This document shows, one piece after another, positions 27,401 to 36,255 of a stretch of DNA of 64,000 bases. The stretch covers positions 1-64,000 of the forward strand of contig NZ_WEZF01000024.1 of assembly GCF_009177065.1 (NCBI RefSeq), in the 5' to 3' direction. The position numbers were made by a program, and so were the translations under genes. Source of the DNA: Tautonia marina. Its GTDB lineage: Bacteria; Planctomycetota; Planctomycetia; Isosphaerales; Isosphaeraceae. Numbering within the stretch: position 1 is the first letter of the stretch; the number at the start of each line of letters is the position of its first letter. Under the pieces are notes generated by a model that worked only from the letters and a program-made list of their open reading frames with translations, ran no database searches and was not told the DNA's origin.

Positions 27401-27493
27401 TGCGGCTTCGACGACTACGAGGTCAAGCTCGACCACGACCGGCTCGTCCGGAAGGTCGCGGCGCTCCTGGGTGGCCGGGAGGCCGGCGCATGA
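24401..27493 (+). CDS. cheA: Hybrid chemotaxis kinase CheA with C-terminal receiver
   Basis: A 1030-residue protein. Order: Hpt/P1 with His47 in IVHSIKGDAGFLG; a long variable region; P3 dimerisation helices (VELLDRLMTLTSELTLIRNQ); P4 ATPase with LTHLVRNSVDHGIEPPDER (about 440) and a DDGRGLD box; P5 CheW-like domain (YAVPQRDLEEAV); a second CheW-like domain (about 755-890); and a receiver (about 905-1025) with Asp959 in VSDIEMPVMDG. A CheA-REC hybrid of this kind resembles WspE/FrzE-type kinases of alternative chemosensory systems rather than classical flagellar CheA. The kinase probably phosphorylates its own receiver, the upstream Hpt partner and CheB. It overlaps cheW by 4 bp. Confidence 0.95.
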   Translation: MKIPTDEFVIQAREHLAALEHILLSLEGPVLGAASRERVDRCLRIVHSIKGDAGFLGFTAIRTLADAMETVLETLRDPGGHPPNPAAVERLLLARDRLAALVDDLESGREADLGGLLDELERVARQGVGGPEGWDLDLREVDRLQSGRLAGFFAAFERLGRVSSPAVVLDAEDLSGGLPSGPVRFRVALASETPREEIRRALGLPEVAGPEGRGAVVPLAVDLAEWSRSRGQSLATLLADLDRWGRVEGASLEFEQDDLGRGLTPGPVVLRGQFRTAMPEDDVARRLAFPIAAEPPEAVDPPPAPATGVEPPLAPAAGGAVAAAEPERASLRINVELLDRLMTLTSELTLIRNQSLLAFDLDDDRVRPIVQRLDAVTSALQETVLRSRMQPIGNLFGKFPRVVRDLARQLGKQVELRLVGRDVELDKTILEQLSDPLTHLVRNSVDHGIEPPDERVARGKPPVGRIVLSASHEEGRIRIEIRDDGRGLDPQSIRDKALAMRLKTEAELDRMADRELSMLILVPGFSTARAVSDVSGRGVGMDVVKTNIEHLEGTLAIDSRPGAGTAMILRLPLTLAIIPCLIVTVGGERYAVPQRDLEEAVCLHPRLAGRVVRAFDTEVYRLRGQLLPIVRLADVLRRRRPPGADADADAGAGGDRGEETGGTGQAIAYILVLRSASRRFGLVVDEVRGTEEVVVKPMHPAIKPIGIFSGATIMGDGRVALIVDVAGIVEHARPGFEPAAETAAEAARGPDASKAVQPHRVLLFEHGPHEQFALPLLQIRRVEMVDLDRVERVGEHEYVAVDGVSMRLLRLDRVMGVSAPPPLAAGAGRVPLILPKFVAQPMAILASRIVDTEALAVELQSHPEHDRGILGSAIVRGRMTLFVDIFRLSAQLFGTPPSPGPARGERPRRLLLLDDTPFFLEVVRRYLSEEGHEVETAVNGLDGLARLADGPPFDLIVSDIEMPVMDGWEFAREVRRRGVPTPLLALTSLSGAAYEARARECGFDDYEVKLDHDRLVRKVAALLGGREAGA

Positions 27494-27978
27494 CGGAGGC
27501 CCCGATGGCATCGCCCCGCCTGTTCTGCACGTTCCGCCTGGCCGGTGGCCTCTTCGGCGTCGACCTCCTCGACGTCAAGGAGATCACGGCGGAGACGACC
27601 ACCACCCGGGTCGCCCACGCCCCGGACGAGGTGCTCGGCCTGGTCAATATCCGGGGCCACATCTATCTGGCCCTGGACCTTCGCCGGCTGCTGGGTCTGC
27701 CGGCCTCGGGCGTCGCCGCCGAAAGCCGCCTGGTGCTGTTCAAGCCATCGGTCGGCGCCGCGTTCGGCGTGATGGTCGACGAGATCGCCGACATCCAGGC
27801 CGCCGACCCGGGCCTCATCGACCCCTTCTCCCGCGCCGACCTGCCGGGCGACGGGCCGGGGGCGGTCCGCGTCGAGCTGATCGAGTCCGTCATCCGGCTG
27901 GCCGACGAACTGCTGGTTGTCCTGGCCCCTCGGCGTTTCCTCCCGGTCGTCGAGCGGGCCCTGGCCGGCCCTGCCTGA
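27490..27978 (+). CDS. cheW: CheW coupling protein
   Basis: A 162-residue CheW. The core runs through [48 protein letters not shown] and [11 protein letters not shown], as in all CheW proteins, which bridge CheA and chemoreceptors at the membrane. The ATG at 27490 overlaps the cheA stop (ATGA) and was chosen over an in-frame upstream start inside cheA. The C-terminal part is slightly longer than in E. coli CheW. Confidence 0.94.
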   Translation: MTEAPMASPRLFCTFRLAGGLFGVDLLDVKEITAETTTTRVAHAPDEVLGLVNIRGHIYLALDLRRLLGLPASGVAAESRLVLFKPSVGAAFGVMVDEIADIQAADPGLIDPFSRADLPGDGPGAVRVELIESVIRLADELLVVLAPRRFLPVVERALAGPA

Positions 27979-28018
27979 CCGATTCCCCCAATCGCCCACG
28001 ACTCCCGGGTCCACCACC

Positions 28019-30259
28019 GTGAAGAACCTCAGACTCGCCCAGAAGATGTCGGTCCTCTCCCTGATCCTGATGGGATCCATCGTCGTGGTGGCAGGCGTCG
28101 CCGTGACGCAGCTGTCGTCGCTCGACGCCCAGGTCCGACAGCTCGTGGATCGTACGATCCTGAAGCGTCAGACGCTGGCCGACCTCCAGTCCCGGTTGTT
28201 CCTGTCCATCCGCGCCCAGAAGAATGCGATCCTCGCGCCGGACGACGAGCGGTCGCGGAGCTACGCCGCGGAGTCGCGTTCCGTGCTGGACGACGTCCGC
28301 AGCGAGCTCGAACGGATCCGGGGGCTGACCTCGGGCGACGGGGCCGGCAGCCAGTCGGCGGCGGTCGAGGCGCTCGACAAGGCGATTGATGCGTACGAGG
28401 TGGTCAATGAGGAGAGCCTCGACCTTGCCGTCCAGAACACCAATCTCAAGGCGAGGACCCTCCTGGGCGGCGACTACCGGCGCCAGGCCGACCTCATCGC
28501 CTCGCTCCTCCGCGCGCGGATCGGAGCGATCATCTCCGGGCCGCCCCCGGAGGCCGACGACCTTTCCCGGCTCCGGTCGTTCGTGGAGGCCCTCGCCGCG
28601 CTGCTGGAGATGCATCCCGCCGTCGTCCGGCACATCGAGTCATCGAGCCCCGAGGAGATGACTGCCCAGGCGACCAAGCTCGCCGAGCTCCAGGGCCGGG
28701 TCCAGGCCGGGCTGGAGGCTGCCGGGGAGCCCTCGGCCGCCCCGTCGGAAGGCCGCGATGCCTTCGCCGAGCTGAAGGCCATCCAGGCGAGCATCATCGG
28801 GCTCTCGGAGACGGACTCCAACAACCGGTCCACGGCCCTGTCGCTCGCCGAATTGAAGGAGGCGACGGACGAATGTGCGGCGCGCATCTCAGAGCTCGGC
28901 GACCTCTTCGCACGGGAGGCCGCCGACGGTCGGGCGAGCAGCGCGGCCGCCTACTTCGTCGGCCTCGCCTGGATCATCGGCGTCGCGCTGGCCGGCCTGG
29001 TCTTCGGCGGGGCACTCGCCGTGTTCGTCACGCGCTCCGTCGCCGGACCGGTCCTGGAGGTCCGCGACCTGACCCGGTCGATGGCCGACGGCGACCTGCG
29101 TTCCCGCGTCTCGCTCCGCCAGCGCGACGAGGTCGGGCAACTCTCCGATGCGACCAACTCCCTCGCGGACGCCTTCACCACCATCGTGGCCGAGATCCGG
29201 GGCGTCTGTGAAGGGATGGCCGCCTCGGCGGGGGAGCTCTCCGGGGTCTCGAACCAGCTGGTCTCTCAGAGCGAGCACGCCTCGATGAAGGCGACGAGCG
29301 TGGCGAGCGCCTCGGAACAGCTCACGACGAACATCGGCACGATGGCCTCGGCGGCCGAGCAGATGAGCGCCAGCGTGGCGTCGATCAGCTCGGCCAGTGA
29401 GGAGATGAGCATCAATGTGGGCACGATCTCGTCGGCCGCCGAGCAGACTTCGACCAACGTGGACTTCGTCTCCCAGGCGGTGGGCGAGATCTCCAGCTCG
29501 TTCGCCGATGTGCTCAAGGACGTCCAGCAGGGGTCGGACATCGCCGGCGAGGCCAGCCGGATGGCCGACTCGGCGACCGAGACCATTCAGCTCCTGAACC
29601 GCTCCGGCGCCGAGATTAGCAAGGTCACCGAGGCGATCAAGATGATCGCCTTGCAGACGAACCTGCTGGCGCTGAACGCCACGATCGAGGCGACCTCGGC
29701 CGGCGAGGCGGGGCGGGGCTTCGCCGTGGTCGCGCACGAAATCAAGGAGCTGGCCAACCAGAGCGCCAAGGCGGCCGAGGACATCGCTCGAAAGATCGAG
29801 GGGGTGCAGGAGGACACGAGGCGGGCCGTCCAGGTCATTCAGGGCGTCTCCCAGATCATCAAGGACATCAACGCCTCTTCGGGTAGAATCACGGTGTCGG
29901 TGGAGAAGCAGACCCGGGCGGCGAGCCTGATCTCCCAGAACGTGTCGGAGGCGAGCAAGGGGGTCGGCGACATTGCCCGGTCGATCTCCGAGGTGGCCAA
30001 GGCCGCCGGAGACATGGCCCGCAACGTGGCCGAGGCTGCCCGGGGAGCCACCGAGGTCTCCCGCAACGTGGCCGAGGCCGCAAAGGCCGCCAGCGGCATC
30101 TCCTCGGACATCCACGGCGTCAGCCAGGCGTCGCGATCGACCAACGACTCGGCTTCCCTGGTCCATACCTCCGCCGAGCAGCTCGACCGGACCAGCACCC
30201 AGCTCAGGACCCTGATCGGCCGGTTTAAGATCAACACGGGAGGGGCCGCGGGCGCATGA
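28019..30259 (+). CDS. Methyl-accepting chemoreceptor
   Basis: A 746-residue chemoreceptor. The GTG at 28019 gives [19 protein letters not shown], a normal short cytoplasmic tail before the first membrane span (about 10-30). A helical periplasmic sensor of about 280 residues follows, the second span at about 314-338 ([19 protein letters not shown]), a HAMP domain, and a long coiled-coil signalling domain. The hairpin tip reads [20 protein letters not shown], the universal receptor-CheA contact. The flanking arms are made of Ser/Ala-rich repeats such as [20 protein letters not shown] and [21 protein letters not shown]. It ends in an ATGA overlap with cheB. The ligand cannot be read from sequence. 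Confidence 0.93.
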   Translation: MKNLRLAQKMSVLSLILMGSIVVVAGVAVTQLSSLDAQVRQLVDRTILKRQTLADLQSRLFLSIRAQKNAILAPDDERSRSYAAESRSVLDDVRSELERIRGLTSGDGAGSQSAAVEALDKAIDAYEVVNEESLDLAVQNTNLKARTLLGGDYRRQADLIASLLRARIGAIISGPPPEADDLSRLRSFVEALAALLEMHPAVVRHIESSSPEEMTAQATKLAELQGRVQAGLEAAGEPSAAPSEGRDAFAELKAIQASIIGLSETDSNNRSTALSLAELKEATDECAARISELGDLFAREAADGRASSAAAYFVGLAWIIGVALAGLVFGGALAVFVTRSVAGPVLEVRDLTRSMADGDLRSRVSLRQRDEVGQLSDATNSLADAFTTIVAEIRGVCEGMAASAGELSGVSNQLVSQSEHASMKATSVASASEQLTTNIGTMASAAEQMSASVASISSASEEMSINVGTISSAAEQTSTNVDFVSQAVGEISSSFADVLKDVQQGSDIAGEASRMADSATETIQLLNRSGAEISKVTEAIKMIALQTNLLALNATIEATSAGEAGRGFAVVAHEIKELANQSAKAAEDIARKIEGVQEDTRRAVQVIQGVSQIIKDINASSGRITVSVEKQTRAASLISQNVSEASKGVGDIARSISEVAKAAGDMARNVAEAARGATEVSRNVAEAAKAASGISSDIHGVSQASRSTNDSASLVHTSAEQLDRTSTQLRTLIGRFKINTGGAAGA

Positions 30260-31359
30260 TCTCCGAGCCGCTTCGCATCCTGATTGTCGACGACTCTCGC
30301 ATTTTCCGCTCCGCCCTTGAGGACGCGCTGGCCGGGCAGCCAGGCGTCCGGGTGGTGGGCTCGGTCTGGAGCGGCGAGAAGGCGGTCGCCTTCGTCCGCG
30401 ACACGCCTCCCGACCTGGTCACTCTGGACCTGAACATGCCCGGCCTCGGCGGCCTGGACACCCTCAGCGAGATCCGCCGGCTGAACGCCTCCCGCCCCGA
30501 GCTTCCCCCCGTGGGAGTCCTGCTCGTCAGCGCCCTGACCGAGCACGGGGCGGCGGTCACGGTCGAGGGCCTGGCGCGGGGGGCCTTCGACTTCATCCGC
30601 AAGCCCGACGGCCCGGACGACCGCTCGAACGCCGCGTCCCTGAGGCAGCAGCTCGCCGAAAAGATCGCCCTGTTCGCCCAGCGACGGCGGGGGTCGACGC
30701 TCTCACGCTCCCCCTCGCCCCCCCCGGGCCGCCCGCACCGCGCGGCGGCCCTCGCTGACCGTCCCGGCCGGTTCCGGGCGGTCGCCATGGGATCCTCCAC
30801 GGGAGGACCCGAGGCGCTTGCGCTGCTGCTGCCCGGCCTGACGGCCCACTCGACGGCCCCGCTGTTCATCGTCCAGCACCTGCCGCGGGGCATGACGCGC
30901 TACTTCGCCGAGAGCCTCGGCCGTAAGTGCTCGTACGAGGTCGTCGAGGCCGAGGACGGCGCGCCGGTCGGGCCCCGGACCGCTTACGTCGCACCCGGGG
31001 GCCGGCACATGACCCTCCGGGGGCAAGATGACCGGGTGACCATCGCCCTGAACGACCAGCCGCCCGAGAATGGCTGCCGGCCCTCGGCCGACGTCCTCTT
31101 CCGCTCCGCCGCGGCGGCCTACCGCCACGCCGTCGTCGCCGTCGTTCTCTCGGGCATGGGGACCGATGGCGCCCGGGGGCTCGGGCCGCTGAAGCGGAGT
31201 GGCGCCTACGTCATCGCCCAGGACGAGGCGACCAGCGTCGTCTGGGGCATGCCCGGGGCCGCGGTCGCCACCGATCTGGTCGACGAGGTCCTCCCTCTGG
31301 AGGCCATTGGGCCGGCGGTCGCCTCCCTGCTGGCCGGCGGGACACGGCCATGCGGCTGA
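30256..31359 (+). CDS. cheB: Protein-glutamate methylesterase CheB
   Basis: A 367-residue CheB. The receiver domain (about 6-130) has acidic pocket Asp12/Asp13, phosphorylation site Asp58 in TLDLNMPG and the Lys in IRKPDGPDD. After an Arg/Pro-rich linker, the esterase domain (about 173-365) has the catalytic Ser in [12 protein letters not shown], His in QHLPRGMT and Asp in [10 protein letters not shown]. It removes methyl groups from the receptor and is activated by phosphate from CheA. It overlaps the chemoreceptor by 4 bp and cheR by 10 bp. Confidence 0.95.
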   Translation: MISEPLRILIVDDSRIFRSALEDALAGQPGVRVVGSVWSGEKAVAFVRDTPPDLVTLDLNMPGLGGLDTLSEIRRLNASRPELPPVGVLLVSALTEHGAAVTVEGLARGAFDFIRKPDGPDDRSNAASLRQQLAEKIALFAQRRRGSTLSRSPSPPPGRPHRAAALADRPGRFRAVAMGSSTGGPEALALLLPGLTAHSTAPLFIVQHLPRGMTRYFAESLGRKCSYEVVEAEDGAPVGPRTAYVAPGGRHMTLRGQDDRVTIALNDQPPENGCRPSADVLFRSAAAAYRHAVVAVVLSGMGTDGARGLGPLKRSGAYVIAQDEATSVVWGMPGAAVATDLVDEVLPLEAIGPAVASLLAGGTRPCG

Positions 31360-32207
31360 GCCCTGAGGCGTTCGACGCAATCCGGAAGGCCGTCCACGAG
31401 CTTTGCGGCATCGTGATCGCCGAGGAGAAGCACTACCTGGTTGTCTCCCGCCTCGAGCCCGTCCTGACGCGGCTCGGCCTGCCCTCCTACGAGGCCTTCG
31501 TCCAGGCGCTGGGGCGGCCGGACGCAACGCCCCTGCGCGAGCTGCTCATCGAGGCCATCACGACCCGCGAGACCTCGTTCAATCGGGACGGCCACCCCTT
31601 CGAGGAACTCCGGCGGTCGATCCTCCCCGAGCTCTCGCGCCGCCTCCTCGCCCGCCGCGCCGCGCCCGCCCCGTCGCTCCCAAGGTGCCGCATCTGGTGC
31701 GCGGCCGCGGCGACTGGCCAGGAGGCCTACAGCGTGGCAATGGCCATCTCGGACTTCCTGGCGAGTCGGCCGGGAATCGGGCTGACCCTCGGGGACTTCC
31801 CGATCCTGGCGACCGACATCTGCCAGGGGGCGCTGGCGATCGCCCGCGCCGGCCGATACTCGGCCGAGGAGGTCCGCCGCGGGGTCTCCGAGGACCAGCG
31901 AGCCCGGTACTTTTCCCCGGACCGTGACGGCTGGTTCGTCGCCGAGCCACTCCGACGCGCGGTCGAGTTCCGCCGCCTCAACCTCGTCCTGCCGCTGCCC
32001 AACCTGGGGACGTTCGACCTGATCCTGTGCAGGAACCTCCTGATCTACCTCGACGACGTCGCGCGCCGTCGCCTCTGCCTGGGCCTCCACCAGGCACTCA
32101 ATCCTTCCGGCCTCCTGATCATCGGCGCCGCCGAGAGTCTCTACGGGGTGACGGATGCCTTCGCGACGGAGCGATTCGGCAGCACCATCGCCCATCGGAA
32201 GACGTAA
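31350..32207 (+). CDS. cheR: Chemoreceptor methyltransferase CheR
   Basis: A 285-residue S-adenosylmethionine-dependent methyltransferase. The N-terminal helical domain is followed by ITTRETSFNRDGHPFEEL, the SAM-binding RIWCAAAATGQEAYSVAMAI, ILATDICQGALAIAR, and FDLILCRNLLIYLD. These are the standard CheR motifs; in the SAM loop Ala-Ala-Ala-Thr-Gly replaces the more usual Ala-Cys-Ser-Thr-Gly. No TPR extension is present, unlike WspC. It is the last gene of the operon and overlaps cheB by 10 bp. Confidence 0.94.
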   Translation: MRLSPEAFDAIRKAVHELCGIVIAEEKHYLVVSRLEPVLTRLGLPSYEAFVQALGRPDATPLRELLIEAITTRETSFNRDGHPFEELRRSILPELSRRLLARRAAPAPSLPRCRIWCAAAATGQEAYSVAMAISDFLASRPGIGLTLGDFPILATDICQGALAIARAGRYSAEEVRRGVSEDQRARYFSPDRDGWFVAEPLRRAVEFRRLNLVLPLPNLGTFDLILCRNLLIYLDDVARRRLCLGLHQALNPSGLLIIGAAESLYGVTDAFATERFGSTIAHRKT

Positions 32208-32655
32208 CCGTGTCGCTCCCTCCTCGGAGTGGGGGGCACCCGGGCTCAGCAGGCACGGCCCCCGATCAGACATCGGCATGGCCTCTCGTCGCGAGGAACT
32301 GACCGGTTCTTCGGCCGCGAGGTCACTTGTTCGCTGCACGACAATCGGTGACGAACGTCGCAAGCATGATTGCCCTGAGTGGCATAACCTCCATTATCAG
32401 ACGGTACGGCGACCCAGGCGGAGTTATCGCAACCCCGCCCCGTGGCCACAATCGACCGGCAGGCCGCGGCGACGGGACCGCGCCCAGCCCGGACCGGCCA
32501 ACCGGTGTGAGCGGCGGCCCTCTGACGCGTCGGAAATCGGCCTGGCCGACGCGCCGAGTTCGGCGGCCAAGGCCGTCAGGTTGCGGAGCGCCCGGCGTCG
32601 ACGCTGCGGAAGCGCTCCGGAGGCCCCCGCCGGAGTGCTGAGGGACGAAACCGCC
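32208..32655. other. Intergenic region between convergent cheR and the LamG protein gene
   Basis: A 448-bp spacer. The part at about 32330-32420 is less GC-rich than its surroundings. Small frames exist on both strands, for example 67 codons at 32246-32449 on minus, but none shows a domain, good start or convincing composition. No strong terminator hairpin was seen. It may contain remains of lost genes. Confidence 0.35.
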
Positions 32656-35085
32656 TTACGAAGGATCTTCTCGGTCGACCCGACGATCCGCCCGAGGCGG
32701 GGTGCCTCGGGCCGGGGACGGATCGACACCGAGGCGAGCGAGCACGTTCCGCATCAAGGTCCCCCAGCGCAGGTCGACGGACAAGGCCCAGCCGGCGGCG
32801 ATCGCCCCGGCGTGGAAGACCTTGCCGCCCTGGGGACGTTCCCAGTAGATCACCTCGGCTGAGGTGCCGTCGATCGGATCCGACCGCCGGCCGAAGTAGT
32901 CCAGGGACATGCCGTTGGCCGGGTCACGGATGCCCCGGGCCAGGGTGGTGATGCCGGGGGGCTCCTCGGGGAGTTCCGCCCCGTCGGGGACAGGATGATG
33001 CGTCATCTCCAGCAAGGTCGCGAGCCGGACGTCCGCCTCGTGGCCGACCGCCCTCGGCTCGCCTCCGCCGGGGGCATGGCCGAAGGTCTCGCCGGGCTCC
33101 AGGCCGACCGGCTCGGGCTCGTGGAAGAGGGGATGATCGGTCGCGTCGGCCCGGTAGACGCCGAAACTCCCGCGGCCGGTGCCCCACCAGCCGAGGCACT
33201 CCAGGCCAATGACCTCCCAGGCCGGGTAGCCGCATTCCCTCATCAGGCTGCCACGCTTCCGGTCGTGGCTGTGCCAGAGTTCCCCGATCGGCGCGTCGGT
33301 CCGGCCGCCGATGCTCGGGTCGTACTTCCGGCACTCGACCACCGACCCGTCGTCGCTGAAGCTCACCCGCCAGAACATCGTGTTGCCCGAGAGCACGATG
33401 GCCCCCCCGCCATTGGTCAGGAAGCGATCGACCCCCTCAAAGGCCGGGATCGACCAGTACTCGCTGTGCCCGTTCAGGACCAGGACGCGGTAATCGCGGA
33501 GCATCTCGGGGTTGCGGTGCAGGTCGAGGTCGGTCACGAGGTCGTAGGAATACCCCTGCTCGTCGAGCCAGACGTGGGTGAAGCGCTCGCCCCGCATCAG
33601 GTGACTGTAGCCGACCTCGGGGGGGCTGTACAACACATCGGGACCGGCCACCGGCCAGGGCATGTTCATGCCAAGCTGATAGGTCGGCTGCCCGGCGTGG
33701 TGGTCCCGGTAGAAGCAATAGGCCGGGGCCTGCTCGACGCTGTTGGTCAGCCCACCCGTCCCCCATGACTGCGGTCCCGAGGCGTTCCTGGCGAACGGCG
33801 TTCCCCCGTAGGCCAGCCAGGTGCTCGTCGAGCAGAGGACCAGGATCGGCGCCGGCGGGCTCGACGCGGCTCGGCGGACGAGGAAGGTCACGTCGTACTG
33901 ATGGGGTTCTCCGTCAAGCTCGAACCGGAAGCGGCCGACGTAGAGGCCCGGTCGGGCCGTCTCGGGGATGGTCGCCTCGTGGGTCACGGACCATCGGCAA
34001 TCATAGAGGTCATCCGACGCGAGCCTGAGGCCGTGGCCCCTGGAGGGATCCTGGGCGGGATCGTACGAGCCGAAGCGAGGGATGGCCGAACCGTCGAACC
34101 TCGGGCCGCCGATCATCCAGGTGCCGTGATTGATGATCCGCCCGTCGCGGGCCTGGTCGCCGCGGTCCGCGACGAGGTCGCCGTTCTCCTCGTCGAGCGG
34201 CCAGTGGGCAAGAACCGTCGCCGGATCCGGGGGCTCGGTCGATCGGCGGTCGAAGCGTTCCCGGATCGCGGCCGGGGCCGGCGGGGTCCGATGAATCGTC
34301 GGCCCCGCCAGGTCGCCTTCGAGGAAGACGTCGGCCACGCCTCCCGAGCCCATCGCGCCGAGCCTCAAGGGGGCGCTTCCCGGCCTGACCGGCCCCTCGA
34401 TCGCCTGCTCGGCGACTCGTCGGCCATCGACCCAGAGCGTCTGCTGGCGTCCGTCCCAGGTGCCGACGACGTGATGCCACTGCTTCGGCTCCAGGGCGGG
34501 GCCGGTCAGGAGGCGGTCGGCCCGGAAGGCGCCGCCGTCGCCGAGGGAGAAGACGGCCCGGCCCTGCGCGTCGATCAAGAGCCCGAGGCCGCAGGAATCA
34601 GGTTCATTGAACTGGGTGATGAGCCCCTGCTGCCGGGCCGTCGGCCAGGGCCGGACCCAGCATTCGAGGGCGATGGAGTCGATCGCCTCGTCCGGAGGCA
34701 AGTGACGCTCGACGTGAACATAAGAACCAGGGTGGATCGGCTGAGGACTCGCCGGGAAGTCGCCGGTCACCTCCAGAACCTCGTCGCTGGAGCGGTCGTC
34801 GATGTCCGGGCCGAGCCGGCAGATGGACAGCTCAAAGGGGACGGTGCTGCTGACCCGAAACCGGATGGGATCGCCCACAGCGATGCTCTTCTCGGCGTAG
34901 GCGTGCAGGCCGGGAAGATCGAGGGGGCGATGAGGGGGGATCACGCCGCGGTCGGGGGCCGGTCGACAAGGCTCTCCTTCGGCCCGGACGGGAGTACCGC
35001 CGACGGCCGAGGCGCCGAGGAGTCCCGCGGCAGACTGGACGATGAACTCGCGGCGGCTCTCGGTCGAAAGGGGCGGTTTCTTCAT
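32656..35085 (-). CDS. Tat-exported LamG plus N,N-dimethylformamidase-like protein
   Basis: An 809-residue protein starting MKKPPLSTESRREFIVQSAAG, a twin-arginine signal; this decides the start over a frame reaching 35310. A first beta-domain is followed by a LamG/concanavalin-type domain (about 140-310: HVERHLPPDEAIDSIALECWVRPW, VDGRRVAEQAIEG). The C-terminal half matches the large subunit of N,N-dimethylformamidase: APILVLCSTSTWLAYGG, NMPWPVAGPDVLYS, HLWLDEQ-like and VLNGHSEYWSIPAFEGVDRF, WGTGRGSFGVYRA. Dimethylformamidase hydrolyses amides; the substrate here is unknown and may be carbohydrate- or peptide-linked. It lies 124 bp downstream of the DUF1559 gene in the same direction. Confidence 0.82.
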   Translation of the reverse strand: MKKPPLSTESRREFIVQSAAGLLGASAVGGTPVRAEGEPCRPAPDRGVIPPHRPLDLPGLHAYAEKSIAVGDPIRFRVSSTVPFELSICRLGPDIDDRSSDEVLEVTGDFPASPQPIHPGSYVHVERHLPPDEAIDSIALECWVRPWPTARQQGLITQFNEPDSCGLGLLIDAQGRAVFSLGDGGAFRADRLLTGPALEPKQWHHVVGTWDGRQQTLWVDGRRVAEQAIEGPVRPGSAPLRLGAMGSGGVADVFLEGDLAGPTIHRTPPAPAAIRERFDRRSTEPPDPATVLAHWPLDEENGDLVADRGDQARDGRIINHGTWMIGGPRFDGSAIPRFGSYDPAQDPSRGHGLRLASDDLYDCRWSVTHEATIPETARPGLYVGRFRFELDGEPHQYDVTFLVRRAASSPPAPILVLCSTSTWLAYGGTPFARNASGPQSWGTGGLTNSVEQAPAYCFYRDHHAGQPTYQLGMNMPWPVAGPDVLYSPPEVGYSHLMRGERFTHVWLDEQGYSYDLVTDLDLHRNPEMLRDYRVLVLNGHSEYWSIPAFEGVDRFLTNGGGAIVLSGNTMFWRVSFSDDGSVVECRKYDPSIGGRTDAPIGELWHSHDRKRGSLMRECGYPAWEVIGLECLGWWGTGRGSFGVYRADATDHPLFHEPEPVGLEPGETFGHAPGGGEPRAVGHEADVRLATLLEMTHHPVPDGAELPEEPPGITTLARGIRDPANGMSLDYFGRRSDPIDGTSAEVIYWERPQGGKVFHAGAIAAGWALSVDLRWGTLMRNVLARLGVDPSPARGTPPRADRRVDREDPS

Positions 35086-35209
35086 CGGTGGAGATCCTCT
35101 CGGGAGCGGCCCAGGGAGAGTAGGACCCGACGCGACCCCTCGATCGCCGAGCCGAGCGGTTCGCGATCGAGGGGGTGTGTCGCGTCGGGACGATCGGCCT
35201 CGGGGCCGA

Positions 35210-36175
35210 TCAGAACTGGTCGGCGGAGACGACCTCGCCCCCCTTGCGGGTGCTGATCGACCGGTAGACATCCCGGGCGATCGTCTCCTTGACGAAGGAG
35301 ACCCGGCCATCCCCCCAGAGGAACTGGGCGCCGCCCGGATGGGCGCTCCGGAAGCTGATCTGATTCGGCCAGTTGGCGAAGGGCTGGTTGACCGCCGGCC
35401 GGTAGTTGAGCGGCGGAGAGGTGCTGGAGTAGGTGCCGGCGCCGAGCGACCAGGTCTTGAAGTCGTCGTAGGACGGCAAGACCTCGCCGACGACGATGGT
35501 GTTGCTGGTGCCGTCCCGGATGCTGCTCAGGGTCACCGGCTGGAGGATCGAATGCCGCCAGAAGGTGCCGGTGCACTCCTTATACCCGTAGGCCGAATAG
35601 TTGTGGCAGTCGGGCAAGCCGCCGAAGAGCGAGCCGTTGCCGAGGTTATGCGGCCCCATCACCCCGGCATAGTTGGTCGGCGAGAAGGGGACGCCGAAGA
35701 GGCCCCAAACATTGTCCTGAAGCTCTTGACCATCCGGGTCGGAGGGGCACTGGTAGAGATTGATCCGAAACTGGATCAGGGTCCGATTCCCGATGTTGGC
35801 GATGCCGAGCCCGGACTGGAAATCGCCGTCGAAATTGAACTGGTTGTAGACGTTGTTCTGTTCGACGAAGGGAAAGATCCCCAACATCCAGCTCATCCCG
35901 TTGGAGACGAGCCCCGGAGCGAGTGACTCGGGAAAGTGAGGCGTGCTGACGGGAAGGCAACCGTGCGTGGATTCGTAATTATGGATGCCCAGCCCGATCT
36001 GCTTGAGGTTGTTCGAGCATTGCGAGCGGCGGGCCGCCTCCCGGGCACTTTGCACGGCCGGCAACAGCAGCGCGATCAAAACGCCGATGATGGCGATGAC
36101 CACCAGCAGCTCGATGAGGGTGAAGGCCGACTTCGAGCGTCGGAAATTCGACGAGACACTTTTGCGTGAATTCAA
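35210..36175 (-). CDS. DUF1559 pseudopilin-like protein
   Basis: A 321-residue protein. The N-terminus has a type IV pilin/type II secretion signal, KSAFTLIELLVVIAIIGVLI, which would be cut before Phe and then act as a membrane anchor. The body has the DUF1559 features AREAARRSQCSNNLKQIGLGIHNYE, IRDGTSNTIVVGE and the C-terminal H-X9-DG motif (HPGGAQFLWGDG). I place the start at TTG 36175, which has a GGAGA site seven bases upstream; an ATG at 36259 would add 28 poorly conserved residues. These proteins are massively expanded in planctomycetes; their role is unknown. It is likely co-transcribed with the upstream lipoprotein. Confidence 0.9.
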   Translation of the reverse strand: MNSRKSVSSNFRRSKSAFTLIELLVVIAIIGVLIALLLPAVQSAREAARRSQCSNNLKQIGLGIHNYESTHGCLPVSTPHFPESLAPGLVSNGMSWMLGIFPFVEQNNVYNQFNFDGDFQSGLGIANIGNRTLIQFRINLYQCPSDPDGQELQDNVWGLFGVPFSPTNYAGVMGPHNLGNGSLFGGLPDCHNYSAYGYKECTGTFWRHSILQPVTLSSIRDGTSNTIVVGEVLPSYDDFKTWSLGAGTYSSTSPPLNYRPAVNQPFANWPNQISFRSAHPGGAQFLWGDGRVSFVKETIARDVYRSISTRKGGEVVSADQF

Positions 36176-36255
36176 GAGAATGTCTCCGTGTTCAGGGGAG
36201 GGCCGGTCCTCCGCGGCCGAGCCTCTCGGCCGATTCGGGCCCGCCCGGATTGCCG

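Noticed and set aside
23297-27511. A 1404-codon minus-strand frame opposite the Hpt-STAS and cheA genes
   Set aside because: The composition is Arg/Pro/His-rich and featureless. The plus strand carries unmistakable CheA motifs.
32246-32449. A 67-codon minus-strand frame in the gap after cheR
   Set aside because: No start context, no domain and ordinary chance length. Residual gene decay cannot be shown without homology search.
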